From the NCBI GenBank assembly GCA_001643675.2, contig LSRY02000001.1, positions 429,501 to 493,500 of the forward strand: 64,000 nt of DNA. Direction: 5' to 3'. The position numbers and the translations under genes were made by a program. Origin of the DNA: Monocercomonoides exilis (Eukaryota; Preaxostyla; Oxymonadida; Polymastigidae). The notes below the pieces were generated by a model. That model did no database searches and was not told where the DNA came from. It saw only the letters and a list, made by a program, of their open reading frames with translations. Each line of letters starts with the position of its first letter. The stretch's first letter is position 1. Of the stretch, positions 49,026 to 59,500 are shown piece after piece.

Positions 49026-50760
49026 TTAAACACTCACAAAATAATCATATAAATTCAATGACGAACAAATGCCATATTTTTTCTTCACAAAAGAAATATT
49101 TCTGCAAAGGCTTGCAATGATTTCTTCGTATCCTTCTTCTTCCATCATTTCAAATATCTCCATTTTTGTCACTTTTCTTTTCTCTTCCTTTTCATCCTCC
49201 TTTTCTTTCAATCTTTCTGAAATATTCAAAAAGAAAGCAGAACAATCCCATATCACATTATCGTTAATTGTTGGCTGCCGAATTTCCTCCAAAACAGCAC
49301 CAACAGCACTTCCTCTCAGCAATCCATCAATTTTAACATTTCTATAACCTGCTGCATCTCTGAAAGAATAAATGCATTTTGTATGAATTTCTATGTAATT
49401 ATCTCTTGATGCTCGAAACACTTGAACAATTCGGTATAATTCAAGTGTACAGGTACCAATTGATCCGACCCAGTATTATTTTCCAAGGGTTATTTTTGAT
49501 TTGGTTTTTTCTATTGATTGCAGTTTTAGGGTTAGGGTTAGCACTCGAAAATACTTGCTAGGGTTTTATTCAGCTATAGGGTTTGGGCGGAGTACTTCTT
49601 TTTAGGTTTTTGTCCAAAAATTTTAGGTTTTTCTTTACAAAATTTTTTTTGGTTAGGGTTGGCAATAAAAGAAATATTTAAAATAGAACCCCATGGGGGT
49701 GCGATAATGGTCTAGTGGTTGGTTGATGTCCGACCATTGTGCTAGGGTCTGGGTTCAATTCCCACTAGACCCTATTTATTTTTTGCTAATTTTCATATTG
49801 AATTTTGGTACCAGCTCTCTTGAATCTTACCAACAATTCTACCAATTAGCTCAACAAATTCTTCACTCCACGATGTGCAAAAGCATAAGTGATCATAAAT
49901 CGCATTGAGCCATCTCTCGATAAATAGCAATTCTTTCGCTTCTTTTTCTCCATCTCCCACTTTTTTTCTCTTCCAATCCACACTTTTTGCAAGCTCTTCT
50001 AATTCTTTTCTTTCTTCTCTCACAAAATGCGTTGCATCCACAATCATTCCTTCCAAGCTATCGTCTTTTAATATTCTATAAATCAAAAGCCGCCAAGCAG
50101 ATTGATAGGCAAGATAAGTGAGATTTCTGTGCACCTGATGATATTGGATAATCTCTTTGATTTCATTCAGATATTGTTCATGGATAAACTGACAAAAAAA
50201 AATGGTGAATAAAATTTTGGAAAACAATAATGAAATTTAAATGCTCATACGTGACACGCACCAATACGACTCAACGCCAGCAAAGCTATTTCCACTTCCT
50301 TTTTTGCTTCTTTGCTATCCTCTTTGTCCGATGCAGCACTCAGAAGGCAAGGAATGCAAATTGAAAGAAATTCAGATGAGAATTCATCTTCAAGCGTTAG
50401 ATAGCATTCGCAAAGATCAATCAAAAGTCTTTCGTTCTTTTCTTCTTTTTTCTTTTCATTTTCATCAATGATCATCTTCTCAATTTGATTGCGCAGCAAA
50501 GAGAAGGAAACATCATCATACCACAAGTTTGCCAGTTCTTTGTTATAACCAATGAGTTTCAATAACAATACTGCTTTTTCCAATGACAATATCCTTTCTT
50601 TAATCATTTGGTGTAGTTTATTGAACAATTCTTCGATGAAAATTGATCTAATTTCTCTTTTATCCATCTCTTCCATTATTTCATTCATTTCTTCGATTTT
50701 CTGCTTTTGTTCTTTCTCATCGCACTTTTCGAGTTCGTTCAGCAATTCTTCAAAAGGCAT
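49026..50760 (-). CDS. Oxymonad small-protein family, member C (intact, intron hosts an element)
   Basis: The only member of the family here that reads through without lesions. Exons 50760-50251, 50188-49831 and 49420-49026 join in frame into 420 residues plus TAA. It starts MPFEELLNELEKCDEKEQ; then come KQKIEEMNE, ELFNKLHQMIKERILSLEKAVL, LLIDLCECYL, ICIPCLLSAASDKEDSKEA, YLNEIKEIIQYHQVHRNL, a Lys-rich stretch, and FEMMEEEGYEEII before the end. Intron 1 (62 nt, GTATGA...CAG) is at the family's conserved site. Intron 2 (49830-49421, 410 nt) is absent from A and B and consists almost wholly of an inserted inverted-repeat element. All-helical and acidic, with no signal or membrane segment. Function unknown; the family appears expanded in this genus. 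Confidence 0.78.
49433..49831 (+). mobile_element. tRNA-like element copy 2 with terminal inverted repeats, inside an intron
   Basis: The ends 49433-49457 (GGTATAATTCAAG...GGTACC) and 49807-49831 are inverted copies, 19 of 25 matching. They are flanked by an exact 8-bp duplication, AACAATTC, at 49425-49432 and 49832-49839. The core matches copy 1 and carries an A box TGGTCTAGTGG (49708-49718, as in tRNA-Glu/Asp), a B box GGTTCAATTCC (49752-49762) and a following T run. Local pairing AATGGTC/GACCATT and GGGTCT/AGACCC replaces a normal cloverleaf. The tRNA-like unit lies antisense to the host gene. On the host strand, the right terminal repeat reads GGTAAGA and provides the splice donor. Confidence 0.78.
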
Positions 50761-50994
50761 TCATAAAATAAAAATTTGTTCAGAATTGTTCAATCCAAAT
50801 AAATGAGCAAACTCCAAAACTTCTCGATTTGGGTCATACCCAGAAATCCGTCTTCAGTCTTATCATCATTTGACAAACTCATTCTGCTTGTTGCAAAAAA
50901 TATTCAAAAAGAGGGACAAATCTCGTCGAGCAACAAAATGAAAGACAAATACATATATCATTGTTGATGTTGCAAAATAAAAACGATCGCAATA

Positions 50995-53065
50995 TAGGGT
51001 CAGTTATTAATCGGTACCTTTTTTTTTTAACGGTACCGAAATTTTTAAATAGAAAATTAAAATTCCCACTTTTTATATATTTATAAACATTATCAGTATA
51101 TAAGCAAACCCTGAAAATTAGGATAATTACATTTGAATACGAAGCCTATTTCCAATGGGAAGGAGATGTGGGGTTTATTCCCTTCCATCGAAAAAAATAA
51201 TTAAATAGGTGGGTAACAAGGGGTGTGAAACCGTTTTAATTCGTATTGAATGAAAATAAAAATTAAATTTCAATGAAAATAGAAAATTTAAATTAAAATT
51301 GAAATTTATAAATTAATAAATTGGACTTCAGATCATTACCATAATAAAAAAATGAAAATTGCTGTGGAACAAAAGAGAATTGCTGGACAAAGGAAATTAC
51401 GTGGTGCGATGATATCTTTCGATTACAGAATGACAGACAATCAGCTGGAACGGATGGCGCGCATTGTGGTTGATGGAGTTATCAGGATTACAGACGCTAT
51501 AAACTCCATGGAATTCTCATACAAAAGGATTAAAAATGCTGTTCGGGAACTGAGAAGCAAAAGGCTGGTTTTAAAAGTTGGAAGACAGTGATTTGTGATA
51601 GGAGACAAAGAACAAATTGTGCTGGATGAAATTATCATTGAATCAAGATCTGGAAGCTGTTTGCCTATACGGAAAGTTCGCGAACTGGTTTGTTGTTGTT
51701 AAATAATTAATAATTCTAATAAATATATTATATGGAAAATGTGATAAATGATACAGACGACGAAGAAGCCCCATACGTTAACGTTTCAATGGCTACGGCT
51801 TACCAATTTGTGAAGCGCCATCCAGAGCTGAAGAGAAGTTCGCCGAAAAATGTTGATGTTAATCGCCTTGCGGTGTCGTGCCAGAGTGTTCTGCAGCCCT
51901 GGTATTCATCACTGGACGGCTTACATGAAAAAATTGAATACTGCAAAGAACTTATATTCAACATGGATGAATCTTCACTAAGAGTCCCTTCCAATTCAAA
52001 GCTGAGCGTGGTTCATCCAAAAAATGAAAATCCAGTATTTCGCAAACCACAGAAAATGGCGAATTCTACTCTGGTCGCTGCTGTAGCTGCTGATGGATTT
52101 GCACTTCTTTCTGCGATTCTATGGCCTAGCTAAAGTTTTCCTGATGAAATGATGCCGCTGTTATCACAAACTCTGGATATCTGGCCGAACGGAAGTGGTT
52201 GGATGGGCCGCAATCAATTCAAAAAGGACGCACTTTCAATACTCCTTCAAGGAATTATCGATCGCAGAAAGCGCATGTTACTGGAAAACTCTCGCTGCTT
52301 GCTTCTCATCGACTCACACATTTCTCGCGCAGATCCAACAATCTGGAGAGAATTTCAAAAAGAAAATATCGACGTCGTCACCTTCATTCCTCACAGCACA
52401 CATATCGCACAGCCTCTTGACAGAGGAGTCTTTGTTGTTCTCAAAACAAAACTGCAAACAAAATATGATCTTTTATCTTCTTTAACATCTTCATCAAAAA
52501 TAACAGCTCTTGTGGATGTTCTCCCTCAAGCAATTCATTCCGCCCTCTCACCTGCTGTCATTAAAAAAGCATTCGCAACGAGTGGAGTTCTTCACAACGA
52601 ATCTGGGCCGATTCTTATGAAGCTGCCAGAAACATCGGAATATCAACCTTCATCACATTCAAATAGATTCGACTTCTATGGCAAGATAATTACTGATGAG
52701 AAGCTTCTGAATGATTGGAGTGAACATTTGGGAATTACAGAAGAAGAAAAAGTTGAAAAAGAAGATAAAGTTGATGATGAAAAGAATTCTTCTGAAGAAA
52801 TGAAAAAAGAAAAGCAAAAAGACGATAATGAGTTAGAGTCTTCGGTTGAAATGAAAAAAATAAAGAGAAAATTTAAAGTGAAAGATGATGATCATGAAAA
52901 TGAAAAGGAAGAAATCAATGTAATTGAAAGAAAAAAAGGAAAAAGAAAAGTTATACGAAAATTGGATTCGTCATTTGTGTTTTTTTTAATTTTAATTTAA
53001 TTTTTTTTCATATCAAAAAAAAGGTCCCAATAAAAAAAAAGGGTCCCGATAAATAACTGACCCTA
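50995..53065 (+). mobile_element. pogo-like (Tc1/mariner superfamily) DNA transposon, inactive
   Basis: Terminal inverted repeats begin TAGGGTCAGTTATT(A/T)ATCGG at 50995 and, inverted, end at 53065. Both continue with a GG(T/G)ACC-poly(T)-GG(T/G)ACC arrangement for about 43 nt. The flanking TA on each side is the expected Tc1/mariner target duplication. Size (2.07 kb) and internal transposase fit pogo/Fot elements. It lies 235 bp upstream of family member C. Confidence 0.85.
51352..53000 (+). pseudogene. pogo-like DDE transposase, interrupted
   Basis: An N-terminal helix-turn-helix region (51352-51700: RMTDNQLERMARIV, then GDKEQIVLDEII and LPIRKVREL) is followed by the DDE_1 domain. The three acidic positions are visible: IFNMDES (51955-51975), LLLIDSH (52303-52320) and HIAQPLDRGVF (52400-52435). 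The wording is that of pogo/Fot/Tigger transposases (QPLD(R/Q)GV). A TGA stops the first frame after VGRQ (51588), and a TAA follows WPS (52131), with homologous coding continuing after each, so no full protein is made. A short intron around 51682-51752 is possible. The C-terminus is a long Lys/Glu tail. Confidence 0.8.
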
Positions 53066-53599
53066 TTCTGTAAAATTTTCGCTTTTTAAAAAGAAATGCA
53101 AAAGAATGTGCAAAAAAACCAAAAGGATTGACAGTTTGAAGCCAGAATTGGAAATCTTTTTTTTTGATCTTGCTAGCAGATTATTTGAAGAAAGATATTT
53201 TTTCTTTCTTCTTTTTTAACTTTAATATTCTTTTTTATTCATTGAAATAAATTGTTGATACAAAAGTGGTATTTGAGGAAAGAGAATGAAAACAACAGAT
53301 ATTATTCACAAAAGAAAAGTCTTTTTCGGAAGTTGAAAAACAATATTCAATTGAAAATAATGAAAACAAATAATTGCATGCTCAATGAATTCTATTTGAT
53401 TATTTTCTTGTTTTTCAATTTTCAGCTTTCACTCAAGATGATTCATTATTTTATTGAAAGGTAAAAAGAACAAAAATCAAAAATGAATTGACAATTCGAA
53501 GCTAAAATCAGTCAAACAGCAGAAGGAAATGGAAGAATAATTTTTCAGCGAAATGACTAAATTTTGAAAATTCTTGAAGGTCCATTTCAAACTTCAAAG

Positions 53600-54832
53600 A
53601 TGGCAGGACAAATGATTGATGAAGCGGCTGCAATGAATGAGAGCGATGTTTTTCTTTTGTTTTCATCAAATGCTTGAACACCAAAAAGCAATTTGTCTTT
53701 TATTGAATGGAGATCAGATGGGGAATGTCGCAAAGGCAGCTGTTCCATAAGAAGCATCCAGGAAGCACAACAATTCAACAATATCTTTGATTGTTTATCA
53801 AGAACAAAATCGAAATGAATCAGAGAATTCTTCTGCTGCATCAAATGAATGAAGAGAGCGGAAGAGAATTCGGATTCATTGTCCGAATACTTCCTTTTGC
53901 ACACATTTTTCTCTTTTTGGAGCAAACCAGAAGTTCTTCGCTGAACTTCGATGGTTGCCACATCTTATCTCAATTGCGGATGATAATGAATGGAAATTTC
54001 TTTTTGAATGTCTTTTCAACACTGCCTTTTTCTCTTTTTCCTCAGCAAATAGCACATTCAGTGAAAGAAGAAACACCTGCCTTTTCACTCATTTCTCATC
54101 TGACACTCTCAGGATGTTTCATCTTCTTCATTGGCTTCTCTGCAAAGAACATCTCTTGTCAAATCATCCTCTTTTGTTGTTGCTGAACATGCTGAAAAGA
54201 CACGATAAACAACAACAGCAACTTCAATGGTGATTGAAAGAAAGTTGGGCATGCTTTGGGTGAAGCAAAAGAAAGAAGTCTTTTATGATGAGTTTCTTGA
54301 ATTCTGTTTGAATTGATGATGATTCAATGAAGGATGTCTCCTCATCATCAACTTCTCTCTTTTTCTTCCTCTCCTTACAAATAATCTTCCTCATTGCTTC
54401 TTCTTTCTTCACTTGCATTTCTTGAAACCAATTGGCCGATTTGTTTTCAGGATTCTGTTGCCTTCCTCGTTGGATGTTTCAAAAAAGGAGAAGAAGAAGT
54501 TAAAGAAAAAGAAGAACCTTTCGAAGCAATTGTTGTAAATGAAGAAGGAGTAAATAATTTGAATTTCATTTGTTTTCATTGTTCGATTTGAACGAAGGAG
54601 AAGAAACAAAAGAGGATTTCCTTTGCCTTTCTTCTTCTTCTTCAATGTTTTCTTTAATCAAAAGGATAAAATTTCAATTGAAGATTTTGAAAAGAATAGA
54701 ATCGCTCTCTAAAATTTCAGAGGAAGAAGAGGATATTTTAATTGAAATCTTTAGGCTTTGTTTGATGAAGACAGTGATGCAAAAGAGGAGAAAGCAAATG
54801 TTGATGTTGAAGCTAATGTCGATCTGTCTTAA
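53600..54832 (+). pseudogene. Unidentified decayed protein gene
   Basis: A plausible protein can be followed only by changing frame and reading through stops. Segments are MGNVAKAAVP(stop)EASRKHNN, ENSSAASNE(stop)RERKRI, NQKFFAELRWLPHLISIADD, CLFNTAFFSFSSANSTFSER and THFSSDTLRMFHLLHWLLCK (to about 54232). Then, in the next frame, come VIERKLGMLWVKQKKEVFYD and, from 54480, EEPFEAIVVNEEG, FDLNEGEETKEDF, SEEEEDILIEIF and an acidic end, AKEEKANVDVEANVDLS, stopping at 54830-54832. The amino-acid texture is coding-like but I cannot name the family. Confidence 0.45.
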
Positions 54833-56565
54833 TGAAGTGTTTATTTGACTTTTTTCAAATCAATTCCTTCATTCAAAATATTTTCTCAGTTTTTCTCCCT
54901 CTGTCCGACTCGTTTCTCCTTGATCAAAGTTTCTCTCTTTCCCTTTCTCTCTTTCTCTTTGTTCCATTCCAAAAAACCATCTTCATTCATTCAACATCCC
55001 ATTATCTTTTCTTCAAATTAAGCATTCCACATTGTTCATCTCGTCACCAAATTCGTCTTTCCTCTTCCAAATGAGCAATCACACATTCAACATCCAACAT
55101 CACATCCATTTTGTGTGCTCCTGAGACAGAGTTTTGTTCCATTTTGTCTGAAATATGGTCATCATCTGTTGTTGATCATGACTCACCCATGGCTAAGTTC
55201 TGTTGATTTAGAACTTTCTTTCTTTGAGGATGATCAGATGTAATGAATGAAGCTGCTTCTTCGAAGAAACAAGAAACATCATTGAAAATGGTTGTGCGTT
55301 TTCTGATCATGTGTAAACTGTTTTGACTGATGAAGTGCATCAATTGCTAAGTTGAACAGAAGGTAAGTGGGCAGATAACAACCGGTAAAAAAATTCGATT
55401 TACATGTTTTTATATATATAGACTATTACTAATGAATCCAGTTATGATATTTCTCAAGTGATTTTCGAATTACAGTGATTCAAAGCTGAGAAAACCTATT
55501 TTTTTAAATCCAACAGGAATTTTAGTTTTGAAAGCTTCCCCACTTTAAATAAAAAACCCTAATCAGTTAAATAAACAAAAGTTTTCGTTAAATATAACCC
55601 TAATAAGCACATTGACAAGGGATAAACCATCTTTTTCTAAATGAAAACCTAGAAGAAATATTCTCTCTTTTTTATCTTAGGTGTTTGATCATTAATTTTT
55701 GATAAAAATTGCTTTTTAATCACAAAAAATATTCAGTTTTTTAACGAATATTTCTCCTTTATGTGAATTATTTCATCAGTGAATTAGGTTTTTAAATGTC
55801 AATAGTTCTTCTTATAGACAATTTTTATTCCGGTCGCTATGTACTCTCTTACCGAACAGAAATGCGGAAGAAGAAGATGTTTGCAACAAATGAAATGAAA
55901 TGAATCAGATGAACTCTTGAGAGGAAGATGATGATAATGGTGAAGAATACTCATTTCGATAAGACAATTTAGCATTTTGTAACTTTAAAAGTCGAAGTTA
56001 CAATCAGAGAAAGAACGGAAAATATTGAAGATAGGAAAGCTATCTTTCTTTTCGGAAAGCTCTTTATTTATTGAAGAATTGCATTCTTTTTTGTTTGTGA
56101 AAAAAAGCTTTTTTTTTCCAAAAGATAAAAATAATTTTCTCCCACTTTGCTTGAAAAATATCGTTATTGCTGCAAGCAATCGATCAACTGGAATCAATTT
56201 ATTTCTTCAAGAAATGAAATTATTTGTTATATATCTCAATAATTAAATAATTTTGCTTCAAATGGTAAAAATTGAGAATTCAACAAATTATTAAAATAAA
56301 TGTAAGAAATTTGTAGTTAAACTGGGAAATGAAGATTAAAATGCTATTTTATGAAATAAAGTTTACACATAAAAACGATTATTTCGAAAAAGAAAAAAAA
56401 AGTTGTCTAATGCAAATTTTTTAACAAAATGCTCGGAAAAATTTGAAGAAGTAATATGCATTACGGCCACTTGATTTTAAAGTTTTTTCGAAGAAATGCA
56501 AGTAAATTTTTTATTTCAAAAAATTATGGATTTTTAATTTTTATTAAGGTTCAAAAAATACTTAA
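54833..56565. other. Intergenic with decayed repeats
   Basis: Holds AACCCTAA-type motifs (about 55556 and 55602), a very degenerate inverted pair near 55373 and 55840, and at about 55915-56060 one copy of a dispersed repeat seen again at 61670-61800. No gene is supported. Confidence 0.4.
55915..56060 (+). repeat. Dispersed repeat, copy 1
   Basis: Starts near GGAAGATGATGATAATGGTG and includes GAGAAAGAACGGAAAATATT and AGGAAAGCTATCTTTC. It aligns with 61670-61800 at perhaps 70 percent by eye with small gaps. It may be the remnant of a protein gene (acidic DD.GEE start), but no frame survives. Confidence 0.45.
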
Positions 56566-59500
56566 ATGATTTTAAACACATTATCGTTGTTCATTTTGCT
56601 TGACTGTTTACTTCCACGTTTCTTTTCTTTTTCTGAACAACGCTTTGGTGCAAATTGGACAGCAGTTGATTCTGTACCAACAGAAATATTCATTTCCGAA
56701 AAAGGTGAGGATTCTACTGACGATTGTGGAACGGAAACACATCCTTGCAAAACAATTGGAAAAGGAATGGAGCTGATAGAAAAGGGGCTTGAAGAAGAAA
56801 CTTTGAAGATTGTTGATTCTGCTACCATTCCTTATGGATTTTTGTTTTCCAAAGATTTCAAATTAACATTAACAACAGCGTCAAAACAAGGAAAAAGAAG
56901 AAATATTACATTTGACTTGAACGAGTTGACAACAAAAGGGAAGTTCCACCTGACAAATGAGAAAACCTTGAATATGGAACATTTGAACTTTAATTTTTTG
57001 ATTTTTGAAACAAAACAGTATTTGCCTAAAGATACCGATGAAGAGTCTGCTGTTGTTCTTTCGAAAGATGTTAATGCGGATCTAACATTAAGGGATTGCA
57101 GCATTATAATTAATGAGTGGATCGATGATTACACCACATTTTCTATCTTGAGAATTACCGATGGGAAAGTATTGATTGACGAGCTTGAATTCTTGTCGGA
57201 CAATTATTTTCTTTCAAAAGCAAACTTACTGCATATTTCTGAGAATGTTGAGCTGTCAAAACTGAATGGATTAACCATTTGGAAAATGAAGTTGGATAAA
57301 GAATGTGCACTGAAACTTCCATCTTCATTCGCATTGGAAAGAAGCGAAATAAAAAATATTGAACGGACTTCAGACGGGCCCGCTTTGCTTGAGGCTTGCA
57401 GTCGTGCAAAAGAGAAAGTAATGATTACTATTTCGAAGAGTTTATTTTATTCAGTGAAATCGTTAGAGTCAGAAAAAGGAAGTTGCTTCTATTTTGAGAT
57501 GCTGCATCCAGAAAGTATTCTGAATATTTTTGACACGGTAATCAGCTATGGAAAGGCAACCAAAGGGGGAGGCATGATGATTGGTGCGACAAAAGGAAAA
57601 GTGTTTTTAGAAAGTGTGGTATTTCTCAGATGTTGGGCATCAGAAGAAGGAGGAGGACTGCTGATCATTGACTTATCACAGATGGTAGGATTTGAATGCA
57701 CAAACGTATCATTTGAAGAATGTCAAGCAAAGAAGAGCGGCGGAGTCCAAGTAATTTTTGGAGACGAAGAGATCAAAGGAGATGCTATCTTATTTAAGAA
57801 CTGCCTTTTTATTAACAATGAAGCAGACATTGGAGGGAAAGACATGACTATTTGTTGTGAAGGAAACGCAGATGCGAACAAAGCGCCTTTTGACGAAAAG
57901 TGTTTTAGCACGACAACGAAGAATCGGGTATGTGTAATGAAAAAGGAAGGATCAGAGATATTTCACGATGAATGGCTAAGAGAAGATTCATTGGAATTGA
58001 ATGTGGATGCAGAAAATGGAGTGGACAGCGCTGAATGCGGAAAACCAGAAAAGGCTCCGTGTAAAATGCTGAAGCAAGCGATTGTTAACAGCCTCCCAGG
58101 AAAACCATTTTCAATCTTCACCACAGAAAAGTGTAATAAATATGACACTGAACCAATAGCAATTGAAGACCATCATATTGAGATCAGAGGTAAAGGCCAT
58201 TGTGCTATTTCACTCACAACTGTGTTGGATGAAACGAAAGCTCAGCAAGGCGAAGGATTATTCAACTTAAAGCAAGGAGGGTACCTGGAATTGCGCGGTG
58301 CGGAAATCAAAGTGGACACAACAAGAAAAAGTGGTCGAGACAATGGACTGTTTGTCTGCGATGGAGAAGATGCAAAATTACTTATTTATTACGATAATGT
58401 GACTTCAACTGATTCTAACCAATCTCTGAACTGCGTCTTAATAGAATGCAAGTATGGAGCGCTTGATATTTCTCAATCAATCTTCGAACATTTCTCTTCT
58501 GCATTCGCGTTAATACTTGCAGTCAGTTCAAAAGATATTAATATATATCAAATCGTTCTCGATTCAATTTCAACTACAAGCGATACCCAATCTGTCTTCA
58601 CCGTTTTAAGCGGATGTCAAAAAATAAGTTGTTCAAAAGGATATTTTTCGAATTGCAACTCAATTGAACATAAAATTGGTGGGGCACTATATGTGGAAAT
58701 TGGAGACTGCAAAAGTGACAAGTCTTTTTCCGATCTGAACTTCACAAACTGCACATGCAAAAGTGAACAAGCAAGTGCGAACAAAAGGAATTTTTCTTCA
58801 AATGAAGAATCAAAAGGTGGTGCAATATTCATTCGATCTACTGACAGTGCAATTGAGCAGCTTTCCATCAAATTTGAACTGGTTTCATTCACAAACTGCA
58901 GCGCAGACAAAGGACAATACATTTTCATTTCGGTACCAATTGGGAGGGAGCAGATTGGCGATGACATGTTCCTGTTTGAGATGCGCGAAATTTACGGCAA
59001 GGAGAATTTAATACTTCTGGAAGAACGAAATAATGGGGAAATAAAAATTATTGATCTCTTGAGCGATGAAACAAACAAGCTTTCATACCATTCACATCAT
59101 ATCTTTGTTGGAGGAAATAAAGTTAGCAACGAAAGAACATGTGGAAGAAAGGAAGAGCCCTGCGATTCGTACAGGACAGCTGTTCTTCACTTGACGAAAG
59201 AAGTATATGCTGAATTCCTTACCATTGGAAGAGTTTCTATTGAAAGACCACTTTTGCTGGAACATCCTTCTGTATTTTCATCTGTTCCTGATGATTACTC
59301 TTCTTTAACTTTTTCTGCAAAATATGATCGTGGAATTCTTCAGATTGGAACGAAAATGAACGCTGGAAAATTCAAAGCAGTCTTTGAGCCTCGGTCCTAT
59401 CTTTGTTTGCTTTTCATTGACATTGAATATCCTGATGCAGTTGAAGGAGATGCACTTGATATTATTTACACAAAAAATGAATTGAAAATATTTGATGCTG

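Noticed and set aside
48200-49590. Internal telomere or chromosome-end array
   Set aside because: TTAGGG motifs are scattered singly or in twos within the repeated element, not in a tandem array.
48380-49775. Two functional tRNA genes
   Set aside because: A and B boxes are present, but acceptor and anticodon stems do not form a cloverleaf, and the sequences are embedded in a repeated element.
51588-52133. Reassigned stop codons in the transposase
   Set aside because: The giant receptor and ATG5 frames never use TAA, TAG or TGA internally and genes end in TGA or TAA, so the standard code holds and these are nonsense mutations.
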